From Pseudochelatococcus lubricantis (lineage in GTDB: Bacteria; Pseudomonadota; Alphaproteobacteria; Rhizobiales; Beijerinckiaceae): a stretch of DNA of 64,000 bases. The notes beneath the pieces were generated by a model. The model was not told the DNA's origin, made no database searches, and saw only the letters and a list, made by a program, of their open reading frames with translations. The number at the start of each line of letters is the position of its first letter. The stretch's first letter is position 1. This document shows, in pieces, positions 16,320 to 23,924 of this stretch. The stretch lies in assembly GCF_042432495.1 (NCBI RefSeq), contig NZ_JBHLXC010000001.1, positions 434,001-498,000 of the forward strand. The letters run 5' to 3'. The position numbers were made by a program, and so were the translations under genes.

Positions 16320-17828
16320 TCAGGCGCCGGCGGGCGCCGAGACGAGCGCGGGGCCGGGTTCCGGCGCCGGCTCTTGCCGCGTCAGCACGCGGGCGCGGAT
16401 GCGCTCGCCAGTGGCCGGGTCGATGCTGGCCCAGTACCACAGGAAGCGTTCCTTCACCGGATCGCGCGTCAGCGCGTTGTACTGGCCGACCAGCGTGTCG
16501 ACGAGGCGGTCGCGCTGCTCGTCCGTGAACACGTCGCGGACCAACGCGCCGGCCTGACCGAAATCGTCGTCGTCACGGCGCAGCGTGTAGGCGGCGCGCA
16601 CGAGCGCCCCGTCCGCCTGCCAGCCAGGCCCCTCCGCAGCGCGGGCCGGATCGGCCTGCGGCCCGCCGAGCGAGTTGGGGGCATAGACGGGATGCCCTGC
16701 TTCGGCGAAGGTGTGGCGCAGATGGCCATCCTTGGCGTAGCTGTGCACGGGCGCCTTGGGGCGGTTGACGGGCAGCTCGTTGTAATTGGCGCCGATGCGG
16801 TAGCGGTGGGCGTCCGCGTAGGAGAACACGCGCGCCAGCAGCATCTTGTCGGGGCTGACATCGACGCCGGGCACGAGGTTCGAGGGTTCGAAGGCGGCCT
16901 GCTCGATCTGCGCGAAATAGTTCTCGGGATTGCGGTTGAGCACGAATTCGCCCACCGGGATCAGCGGATAGTCGGCGTGCGGCCAGATCTTCGTGAGATC
17001 GAACGGGTTGAAGCGGTAGGTCTTCGCGTCCTCATAGGGCATGATCTGCACCGAGACGCGCCAGCCGGGATAGTCGCCCCGCGCGATGGCCTCGTGGAGG
17101 TCGCGCAGGTAATAGTCGGAATCGATGCCGGCGATCTTCTCGGCCTCGCCGCCGGTGATATTGCGCTCGCCCTGCCGGTTGTGGAAGTGGTACTTCACCC
17201 AGAAGCGCTCGCCAGCCGCGTTGATCCACTGGTAGGTATGCGAGCCGTAGCCGTTGAGATGGCGCCAGGAATAGGGCAGGCCGCGGTCACCCATGAGGTA
17301 GGTGACCTGGTGCGCGCTCTCCGGCGACAGGGTCCAGAAGTCCCACTGCATGTCGGCGTCGCGCAGGTGGGTGTGCGGCAGGCGTTTCTGCGAGCGGATG
17401 AAGTCCGGAAACTTGATGCCGTCGCGGATGAAGAACACCGGCGTGTTGTTGCCGACGATGTCGTAATTGCCTTCCGTCGTGTAGAACTTCAGCGCGAAGC
17501 CGCGCACGTCGCGCCAGGTGTCGGGCGAGCCGAGTTCGCCCGCCACCGACGAGAAACGGATCAGCAGGTCGGTCTCGACGCCGGGCTGGAACAGGGCGGC
17601 GCGCGTATAGCGGGAAACGTCCTCGGTGATCTTCAGCACGCCGAAAGCGCCGCCGCCCTTGGCATGCACGACGCGCTCCGGCACCCGCTCGCGGTTGAAC
17701 TGGGCAAGTTTTTCAAGGAGATAGACATCATGCAGCAGGACGGGCCCGTCCGGGCCCACGGTGCGCGAGTGCTCGTCGGAAGCAACCGGCGCGCCCGCCG
17801 TCGTGGTGGTGAACTTGTGATCAGTCAT
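16320..17828 (-). CDS. katA: Monofunctional heme catalase, small-subunit type
   Basis: Heme catalase (502 aa, clade 3 length) that dismutates H2O2. The distal His is H55 in RVVHAKGGGAFG, the distal Asn is in IVGNNTPVFFIRD, and the proximal heme Tyr lies in RVFSYADAHRYRIG. IRFSSVAGE and the C-terminal NADPH-binding region are intact. The start ATG gives the typical N-terminus; a hairpin follows the stop. Upstream lies a candidate stress-sigma promoter (17918-17942). With ohr, ahpCF and oxyR in the same window it is part of a broad peroxide defence. Confidence 0.97.
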   Translation of the reverse strand: MTDHKFTTTTAGAPVASDEHSRTVGPDGPVLLHDVYLLEKLAQFNRERVPERVVHAKGGGAFGVLKITEDVSRYTRAALFQPGVETDLLIRFSSVAGELGSPDTWRDVRGFALKFYTTEGNYDIVGNNTPVFFIRDGIKFPDFIRSQKRLPHTHLRDADMQWDFWTLSPESAHQVTYLMGDRGLPYSWRHLNGYGSHTYQWINAAGERFWVKYHFHNRQGERNITGGEAEKIAGIDSDYYLRDLHEAIARGDYPGWRVSVQIMPYEDAKTYRFNPFDLTKIWPHADYPLIPVGEFVLNRNPENYFAQIEQAAFEPSNLVPGVDVSPDKMLLARVFSYADAHRYRIGANYNELPVNRPKAPVHSYAKDGHLRHTFAEAGHPVYAPNSLGGPQADPARAAEGPGWQADGALVRAAYTLRRDDDDFGQAGALVRDVFTDEQRDRLVDTLVGQYNALTRDPVKERFLWYWASIDPATGERIRARVLTRQEPAPEPGPALVSAPAGA

Positions 17829-17917
17829 CGATACAGGCCTTTCACGTTCAGTTCGTCCGGGGGAAGGAATTTTTCGTCTGCCGTGGAAGCATGGTCAGCC
17901 GCCATTCGGGCGACGAT

Positions 17918-17947
17918 ATCGTTTCAGATTAATTCTAGTTCCAGAAT
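17918..17947 (-). promoter_or_regulatory. Candidate katA promoter: GGAAC-N16-CGAT, overlapping an ATTCT/AGAAT inverted repeat
   Basis: On the minus strand GGAAC (17942-17938) is followed after exactly 16 bases by CGAT (17921-17918). The general-stress EcfG sigma factors of alphaproteobacteria recognise GGAAC-N16/17-CGTT, so this differs at one of the core bases. The -35-like element sits within an inverted repeat ATTCT (17932-17936) / AGAAT (17943-17947). A convincing OxyR site was not seen here. Confidence 0.4.
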
Positions 17948-18031
17948 AGACAACCCGTAAATGCGGCTTTCCGCGCAGCCGGGTGCGCCGCGTTACACGG
18001 AAGGGGCAATGTCAGGACGGGGATGGAACGC

Positions 18032-18709
18032 TCAGGCGTCCGTCAGCCGTTCGCCGGCTGTGCGCAGGTGGGCGCGCATGGCGGTCTCCGCCGCCTGCGG
18101 ATCGCGCGCCTCCAGGGCGGCGACGATGTCGTCGTGCTGGCGCAGGAGTTCCTCGCGCAGTGCGAGGGAGAAGGTTATTTCGCGGGCGCTGAGCCACGCA
18201 TCTTCGGCGCGCACGCCATTGATGAGTTCGAACACCCCCCGCAGCAGTTCGTTGCGCACCGACTGCGCGATGGCCGCGTGGAAGGCGCTGTCGAAACGTT
18301 CGTACTGGCTGCCCGTCCGGGCGTCACGGGCGCGGGCGACAAGTTGCTTCAGGCGCTCGATATCGGCGGGAGTGGCGCGGGTGGCGGCAAGGCGCGCGAG
18401 CATCGGCTCGATTTCGAGGCGCGCCTCGACGATGTCCCGCGGGCTGGTGTGCGAGGCGAGCGCGCCGCGGCCCGCGCCGGCGGCGCGGGTGGGACTGAGG
18501 AACGTGCCCTGTCCCTGCCGGCGGTACACCAGCCCTTCCGCCTCCAGTTCCGCCAGCACCGCGCGCACCATGCGCCGGCCGACGCCGAAACGCGCCATCA
18601 GGGTGCGCTCCGGCAACAGGCGCCCGGCGCGGATGACCTCGCCCTCGCCGGCCTCGATGGCCATGCGCAGGCTCGCCCGCACGCCGGCCGGGTCACTGGA
18701 AGAGGTCAT
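18032..18709 (-). CDS. GntR-family transcriptional regulator, FadR/FCD type
   Basis: Regulator of 225 residues: an N-terminal winged helix-turn-helix (RASLRMAIEAGEGEVIRAGRLLPERTLMARFGVGRRMVRAVLAELEAEGL split around residues 12-60) with the RRQGQGTFL wing, then an all-helical FCD ligand domain from about residue 80 (DIVEARLEIEPMLARLAA; FHAAIAQSVRN; LREELLRQHDDIVAALEARDPQAAETAMRAHL). The start at ATG 18709 lies 17 bases inside the end of the TauE-type gene, so the two are co-transcribed. FCD regulators of this kind answer to small organic acids and often bind ATTGGT half-sites, four of which occur upstream of the exporter gene. Confidence 0.88.
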   Translation of the reverse strand: MTSSSDPAGVRASLRMAIEAGEGEVIRAGRLLPERTLMARFGVGRRMVRAVLAELEAEGLVYRRQGQGTFLSPTRAAGAGRGALASHTSPRDIVEARLEIEPMLARLAATRATPADIERLKQLVARARDARTGSQYERFDSAFHAAIAQSVRNELLRGVFELINGVRAEDAWLSAREITFSLALREELLRQHDDIVAALEARDPQAAETAMRAHLRTAGERLTDA

Positions 18710-19529
18710 AGAACATCCGCGCCGAGGTGATGGCCAGGAACACGGCAAAGCAGCGCTGCAGCGCCCGGCGCGGGATGGTGTGGGCGAGCCGCGCCCCCAC
18801 CGGCGCCATCGCCATCGTCAGCGGCACCAGCACCAGCGCCCCCACCCAGTTGAGATAACCCAGCGAGAAGGGCGGCAGGCCCGCGACGCCGATGCCCGAA
18901 GCGATATAGGTGAGCGTGCCGGGAATGGCGATGACGAAACCGATGGCGGACGCGGTGCCCACGGCCTTGCGGATATCGTAGCCCATGGCTGTGAGGATAG
19001 GCACGCTGAGCGAGCCGCCGCCGATGCCCATCAGCGCGGAGATGAGGCCGACGAACGCGCCCGATGCCCACTTGACGAAAACATTCGGGAAATCGTCATA
19101 GAGCTTCGTGCCGGCGCCGCTGAAGGTCATCTGGAGGGCGACGAGCAACGCCACCGTGGCGAACACGATGCTGAGCACGCGCCCGTCGACACGGCCGCCT
19201 ATCAGCGCGCCCGCCACGACGCCGATGGCGATGGGCAGGCTCCAGCTCTTCAGCAAGGGCACGTCGACCGCGCCCCGGGCGTAATGGCTTTTCACCGACA
19301 CGGCGGAGGTGGCGATGATCGTCGCCAGCGAGGTGGCGACCGCGATCTTCATGCGCAGCGTCTCGGCGATGCCTACGGCGGAAAAGATGTGGTAGAGCAC
19401 CGGCACGATGACGATGCCGCCGCCGACGCCCAGCAGCCCGGCGATCAGCCCGCCCAGCAGCCCGGCGACCGCGATCGACACGACCCAGAAGAGATACTGG
19501 GACGCATCGCCCCCCAACAGTTCAGGCAC
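18693..19529 (-). CDS. TauE/SafE family membrane transporter
   Basis: Eight-helix inner-membrane protein (278 aa) of the TauE/SafE (sulfite exporter, DUF81) family. The duplicated signature is clear: GLIAGLLGVGGGIVIVPVLYHIF in the first half and LISALMGIGGGSLSVPILTAMGY in the second, each followed by A(V/T)ATS or GTASAIGF. The GTG at 19529 has GGAGA seven bases upstream; the longer frame begins with TTG and lacks support. Family members export sulfite, sulfoacetate or other organic anions; the substrate here is unknown, and the co-encoded FCD regulator points to an organic acid. Confidence 0.9.
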   Translation of the reverse strand: MPELLGGDASQYLFWVVSIAVAGLLGGLIAGLLGVGGGIVIVPVLYHIFSAVGIAETLRMKIAVATSLATIIATSAVSVKSHYARGAVDVPLLKSWSLPIAIGVVAGALIGGRVDGRVLSIVFATVALLVALQMTFSGAGTKLYDDFPNVFVKWASGAFVGLISALMGIGGGSLSVPILTAMGYDIRKAVGTASAIGFVIAIPGTLTYIASGIGVAGLPPFSLGYLNWVGALVLVPLTMAMAPVGARLAHTIPRRALQRCFAVFLAITSARMFYDLFQ

Positions 19530-19889
19530 GGCGCTTCTCCGGATTGGCGAAGGCACCGCACTTTCCCGTGACGATGCGGACAGCGTGCCTCGCAAGGAAC
19601 CAATGCAGTCTTGATACGATATTGGTTCGGTAACGCAAAAGGAAAAAACCGACGGTACGTTTCACCGTGCGCGATCTGTCATCGGCAGGCTGGAATCTGT
19701 CCTGTTTACGTTGAAAGAAGATAGCTCCTCGATTCCTTATTTTGAGCGAATTCTGATCGGAAATCGCTCTATCAAACCAATAAGAAATTGGTCTCAGTCA
19801 GAAATGGCACGGAGACCACCGCCGCTTGACCGCATGCGGGCATTGCAGGAGAAGAACGGTTTGTTACCCGATTCCCCGCCGGACGAGAT
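19530..19889. promoter_or_regulatory. Intergenic region with four ATTGGT half-sites in two inverted pairs
   Basis: The 360-base gap between the TauE-type gene and trhO has two inverted pairs of the same element: AACCAAT (19598-19604) with ATTGGTT (19621-19627), and AACCAAT (19775-19781) with ATTGGT (19787-19792). ATTGGT is the half-site known for FCD-type GntR regulators such as PdhR and LldR, though there the half-sites face the other way (ATTGGT-N3-ACCAAT). The first pair lies about 70-100 bases upstream of the TauE-type start. The region is otherwise noticeably less GC-rich than its surroundings and contains the promoters of both divergent genes; no further gene is seen. Confidence 0.5.
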
Positions 19890-20921
19890 ATGACCGCTTC
19901 CGCTTCCGCCGCCGAACCGTTCAAGGTGATGGCGCTCTACAAATTCGCCGATCTGCCCGACGCGGCCGCGATCCGGCCCGTGCTCGCGGCGTTCTGCTGC
20001 GCGCGGCGCATCAGGGGCACGCTCATTCTCGCGCCGGAGGGCATCAACGGCACCGTCGCCGGCACGCCGGACGCCATCGCCGACCTGCATCGGTATCTGC
20101 TGGCGGAAGGGCCTTTCGACACGCGGCTTGCGGGGGCGGAGATCAAGTTCTCCCACGCACGTGAAATGCCGTTCCTGCGCATGAAGGTGCGGCTCAAGCC
20201 CGAGATCGTCACCCTGCGCGCGCCGGAGGCCAACCCGGCGAGGATCGTCGGCACGTATGTCGCGCCCGATCAATGGAATGCGCTGATCGCGCGCAACGAC
20301 GTCGTGGTGGTGGATACGCGCAACGATTACGAGGTCGGGCTCGGCACCTTCCGCCGCGCGCTCGATCCCGGGACGCGCACCTTCACGGAGTTCAAGGATT
20401 TCGTCGCGCGGGAACTTGACCCGGCGCGCGACCGCAAGGTCGCCATGTTCTGCACCGGCGGCATTCGCTGCGAGAAGGCCTCCGCCTATCTGCTGGCGCA
20501 GGGGTTTGAGGAGGTGTTCCACCTCAAGGGCGGTATTCTCGCCTATCTGGAACAGGTGCCGGCCGAGCGCAGCCGCTTCGACGGCGAGTGCTTCGTCTTC
20601 GACGAGCGTGTCTCCGTCGGCCATGGGCTGGTGGAAGGCGAGGCGAGCCTCTGCCGCGCCTGCCGTCATCCGCTCACTGCGATGGAGTGCGCTGATCCCG
20701 CCTTTGTCGAGGGTGTTTCCTGCCCGCATTGCGCGGGCGATGCCGCGCGTGAACGCACCCTGAAGCCGGCGCGCGTCGCGGAACGGCAAAGGCAGGTGGA
20801 ACTCGCGCGGGCGCGCGGCCTCGCCCATCTCGGCGACGACGCCACCCGCACGGCGCAGGAGCAGAAATGCAGGAAGCAGGCCCGCAAGGAGGCCTCCCGC
20901 CAACGTCAGTCCGGGCAGTAG
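19890..20921 (+). CDS. trhO: tRNA uridine(34) hydroxylase, rhodanese-domain protein (UPF0176)
   Basis: TrhO (YceA) catalyses O2-dependent hydroxylation of uridine 34 in tRNAs, an early step to 5-carboxymethoxy- or methoxyuridine. The 343-residue protein has the N-terminal ferredoxin-like domain (FKVMALYKFADL; GTLILAPEGINGTVAGT; KVRLKPEIVTL), then a rhodanese domain (VVVVDTRNDYEVGLGTF) with the active loop CTGGIRCEKA starting at Cys188, and a C-terminal zinc-finger-like segment with CRACRHPL and CPHC. The ATG at 19890 gives the usual start. The tail is Lys/Arg/Gln-rich. Convergent with lctP. Confidence 0.95.
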   Translation: MTASASAAEPFKVMALYKFADLPDAAAIRPVLAAFCCARRIRGTLILAPEGINGTVAGTPDAIADLHRYLLAEGPFDTRLAGAEIKFSHAREMPFLRMKVRLKPEIVTLRAPEANPARIVGTYVAPDQWNALIARNDVVVVDTRNDYEVGLGTFRRALDPGTRTFTEFKDFVARELDPARDRKVAMFCTGGIRCEKASAYLLAQGFEEVFHLKGGILAYLEQVPAERSRFDGECFVFDERVSVGHGLVEGEASLCRACRHPLTAMECADPAFVEGVSCPHCAGDAARERTLKPARVAERQRQVELARARGLAHLGDDATRTAQEQKCRKQARKEASRQRQSGQ

Positions 20922-20949
20922 CAAGATATATATAGAGAGAGATAGGAGA

Positions 20950-20972
20950 GGCGGGAGCGTGATGCTCCCGCC
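20950..20972. terminator. Bidirectional-looking hairpin between trhO and lctP
   Basis: GGCGGGAGC (20950-20958) and GCTCCCGCC (20964-20972) make a perfect 9-bp stem with a 5-base loop in the 63-base gap between convergent genes. On the minus strand, after lctP, it is followed by a pyrimidine- and T-rich stretch (TCTCCTATCTCTCTCTAT), so it most likely terminates lctP; on the plus strand no T run follows. A short TATATATAGAGAGAGATA low-complexity run sits at 20927-20944. Confidence 0.6.
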
Positions 20973-20984
20973 GCCCGCATCGGC

Positions 20985-22697
20985 TTACTTGACGACCATG
21001 TGGGTGAACGGCGCCACATAAGCCTGCAGCATGACGAGAAGGCCGACGAGCACCGCAAGCGCGATGGAGTGGAAGAACACGTAGCGCAGGATCGGGCCCT
21101 CGCCGTCCTTCCAGCCCGTCGCGGTCGAGGCGACAACGATGGACTGCGCGTCGATCATCTTGCCCATCACGCCGCCCGACGAGTTGGCGGATGCCATCAG
21201 TATCGGCGAGAGGCCGAGCTGCTGCGAGGTGATCTTCTGCAGGCCGCCGAACAGCACGTTCGAGGCCGTGTCCGAGCCCGTAAGCGCCACGCCGAGCCAG
21301 CCGAGCAGCGTGCCGAACAACGGGTAGAGAACGCCCGTGTGCGCGAAGGCGAGGCCGAGCGTCGCATCGAGGCCCGAATAGCGGGTGAGGTAACCGAGCC
21401 CCAGCATCAACGCGATGGTCGCCAGCGAGAAGCGCACGCGCCAGATCGTCTTGCCGTAAAGCTCGACGAGCTTCAGCGGCCCGTATCCCATCAGCAGCCC
21501 GCCGATGATCGCCGCTGCCAGAATGCCCGTGCCGGTCATCGACAGGTAGTTCAGCACGTAGACGGCGGGCTCGGCATGCGCCTCGGCGACCACGGGCGGC
21601 ACCTTCACCACCTCGTTGTGCAGGCCGGAGATCGGGATGCGGAAGGAGGACAGGCCGTCCAGCGCCTGCTTGACGAAGGGCGTGCCCCAGAAGAAGACGA
21701 ACACGGTGAGGATGCCCCACGGCAGCCAGGCCCGCACGAGCGCGGCGCGGTCGATGGTGGCCGCGGCCGCGCCACCGTTGATGCCGATCTCCTTGCGTGC
21801 CTCTTCGGCCCGGCCGGAGGCTGCGGCGGCGGAAGCGGCCTCGGCTTCCTCACGCCCGGCAAGCGCGGTGGAGGTCCATACGCGGCGCGGCCGCCAGACC
21901 TTGAGGAAGAGCACCAGCGCCACCATGGATACGATGGCGGCGATCACGTCCACGAGCCAGGGGCCGTGGAAATTCGAGACCAGGAATTGCGGAATGGCGA
22001 AGGATACGCCACAGACGAGAATGGCGGGCCAGATCTCGGCCATGCCCCGGAAGCCGGCGAAGGCCCAGATGAGCCAGAACGGCACCAGCACCGAGAAGAA
22101 GGGCAACTGCCGCCCGATCATCGCCGACAGGGAGATCAGGTCGAGCCCCGTCACCGCGGCGAGCGCGATGACCGGCGCGCCGAGCGCGCCGTAGGCGACC
22201 GGCGCCGTGTTGGCGATGAGCGCAAGGCCGGAAGCCGCGAGCGGCGAGAAGCCGAGGCCGATCAGGATGGCGCCGGTCACCGCCACTGGCGTGCCGAAGC
22301 CCGCCGCGCCCTCGAAGAACGCGCCGAACGAGAACGCGATCAGCAGGAGCTGCAGGCGGCGGTCATCCGTGACGCTGGCGATGGAGCGCTGCAGGATGCG
22401 GAAGGAGCCGTTCTCCTCCGTCAGGCGGTGCAGGAAGATGATGTTGAGCACGATCCAGCCGATGGGGGCGAGGCCATACGCCGCGCCATAGACGGCAGCG
22501 AGGCCCGCCTTCTCCGCCGGCATGCCGAAGACCAGCACGGCGATGACGAGCGCCGCCACGAGGCCGGACAACGCCGCATAATGCGCCTTCATATGCAGGA
22601 AACCCAGCCCCACGAGCATCACGGCGACCGGGATCGCAGCGAACAGGGTGGACAGGGCCAGACTGCCTAACGGATCATAAACTTGATTCCATATCAC
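20985..22697 (-). CDS. lctP: L-lactate permease (LctP family)
   Basis: Proton-coupled lactate/glycolate permease of the LctP family (570 aa, 12 or more membrane helices). Family hallmarks include WNQVYDPLG at the N-terminus, FGAFFEGAAGFGTPVAVTGAILIGLGF, NTAPVAYGALGAPV, and near the C-terminus TGSDTASNVLFGGLQKITSQQLGLSPILMASANSSGGVMGKMIDAQSIVVAS (given in part). The start is GTG at 22695-22697, fixed by a perfect AGGAGG (22706-22711) eight bases upstream; the much longer open frame is not used. A divergent FCD-type regulator lies next to it and is the likely lactate-responsive controller. Confidence 0.95.
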   Translation of the reverse strand: MIWNQVYDPLGSLALSTLFAAIPVAVMLVGLGFLHMKAHYAALSGLVAALVIAVLVFGMPAEKAGLAAVYGAAYGLAPIGWIVLNIIFLHRLTEENGSFRILQRSIASVTDDRRLQLLLIAFSFGAFFEGAAGFGTPVAVTGAILIGLGFSPLAASGLALIANTAPVAYGALGAPVIALAAVTGLDLISLSAMIGRQLPFFSVLVPFWLIWAFAGFRGMAEIWPAILVCGVSFAIPQFLVSNFHGPWLVDVIAAIVSMVALVLFLKVWRPRRVWTSTALAGREEAEAASAAAASGRAEEARKEIGINGGAAAATIDRAALVRAWLPWGILTVFVFFWGTPFVKQALDGLSSFRIPISGLHNEVVKVPPVVAEAHAEPAVYVLNYLSMTGTGILAAAIIGGLLMGYGPLKLVELYGKTIWRVRFSLATIALMLGLGYLTRYSGLDATLGLAFAHTGVLYPLFGTLLGWLGVALTGSDTASNVLFGGLQKITSQQLGLSPILMASANSSGGVMGKMIDAQSIVVASTATGWKDGEGPILRYVFFHSIALAVLVGLLVMLQAYVAPFTHMVVK

Positions 22698-23064
22698 GGT
22701 CGCTTCCTCCTGAAGCATGATCCCGAAAGGCGAGGGCTTTCCGGGAAGGACTTTTCCAAGTGCGCTGCCGCTTGTCGTTATTGTCTGCCGGCATGCGCCG
22801 GTGCGACAATATCGCGCAATACCGCGAGGGTGGTAAAATATTTTTGCCAGACATGCAATCTGGACAAAAGTATGTTCTTTCATTTGCATTATTCGATTTG
22901 TGACATCATCATTTTCCGTCGCGTCCGGCAGGGAAGAACGGGTGCGATCCGACGTCAGGCCGGTGACGGGCGGGGATTCATCGTCGTATTCTCCCGCGCC
23001 GGCCGGTGATTCCCGTTGATGCCGGTGCGTTCCGCCACAGGGCGTCGCCCGAAGAGGTTGTGTC
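22698..23064. promoter_or_regulatory. Divergent promoter region of lctP and the FCD regulator, with inverted repeat
   Basis: The 367-base gap holds the lctP Shine-Dalgarno and an inverted repeat CCAGA (22847-22851) / TCTGG (22859-22863), 7 bases apart, that extends imperfectly to TTG/CAA on both sides. It is centred in an AT-rich patch (22832-22915) likely to contain both promoters. It is a candidate operator for the FCD regulator encoded on the right. No gene is supported within it. Confidence 0.4.
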
Positions 23065-23835
23065 GTGATCGAGCCCGTACAGACGCGCAAGCTGGCCGAC
23101 GGCATTGCGGAGCACCTCGAACTGCTCATCCTCGAAGGGGTGCTGCGGCCTGGCGAGAGGCTGGTCTCCGAGCGGGAGCTGGCCGAACGGCTGGAGGTGT
23201 CGCGGCCGTCGCTGCGCGATGCGCTGGACATTCTGGAAAAGCGTGGGCTCGTCGTCACGACGAAGGGGGGCACCTTCGTCGCCCAGTTCCTCGCGCCGCT
23301 GATCGATCCGCTGGCGGGGCTGCTGCAGTCGAGCGACCGCGCCCTGGACGACTATTTCGAGTTCCGCCAGCTCATCGACGCGGCGGCGGCGCGCATGGCG
23401 GCGGCGCGGGCGACGGATGTCGACCGGGCCGAGATAAGCGCCTGCATCGCGCGGATGAAAAGCGCGCATGACGTGGCGGTTCCGCAGCCGGAGACGGAGG
23501 CGGCGGTGGATGCCGAGCTGCACCTGCTCGTCTACGAGGCCGCGCATAATCTCGTCGTCCTGCATGTCATGCGCACGTTCGCGGACATGCTGCGCCGGGA
23601 TATCCTCTTCAACCGCGCGCGGCTCTACACCCGTGCCGGCGTGCGCGACGCCCTCCTGGCGCAGCACGAGGCCATCGCCGACGCCATCCTCGCCGGCGAC
23701 TCCGGCAGGGCGGAGACGCTTGCCCGCGACCACATCCGCTTCACCCACGAATCGCTGCTGGCCGTCCGGCGCGACGAAAGGCGGCTCAACGTCGCCCTGC
23801 GGCGACTCGGGCGGCGCGACATCGTCAGTTCCTGA
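23065..23835 (+). CDS. GntR-family transcriptional regulator, FCD type (LldR/PdhR-like)
   Basis: Regulator of 256 residues. The winged helix-turn-helix spans residues about 8-75: ADGIAEHLELLILEGVLRPGERLVSERELAERLEVSRPSLRDALDILEKRGL is its core (shown here in outline, with SERELAERLEVSRPSLRDAL as the recognition region), ending TTKGGTFVAQ. The FCD domain follows (FEFRQLIDAAAARMAA; AELHLLVYEAAHNLVVLHVMR; HEAIADAILAGDSGRAETLARDHI), with the His/Asp positions that bind a metal or carboxylate. GTG 23065 has GAAGAGG seven bases upstream. Being divergent from lctP, it probably senses lactate or a related hydroxy acid. Confidence 0.9.
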   Translation: MIEPVQTRKLADGIAEHLELLILEGVLRPGERLVSERELAERLEVSRPSLRDALDILEKRGLVVTTKGGTFVAQFLAPLIDPLAGLLQSSDRALDDYFEFRQLIDAAAARMAAARATDVDRAEISACIARMKSAHDVAVPQPETEAAVDAELHLLVYEAAHNLVVLHVMRTFADMLRRDILFNRARLYTRAGVRDALLAQHEAIADAILAGDSGRAETLARDHIRFTHESLLAVRRDERRLNVALRRLGRRDIVSS

Positions 23836-23924
23836 CGCACGCCTCGTTTCCACCGCGCGGGAGGCTGGCGGCGGCGGCGGATTTCGGCTATCCGGAAACG
23901 TGTAAAAGCAGGAGCAAGGCCATC

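Noticed and set aside
20985..23273. A 762-residue version of the lactate permease
   Set aside because: The extension would run through the divergent regulator and promoter; a perfect AGGAGG fixes the GTG at 22697.
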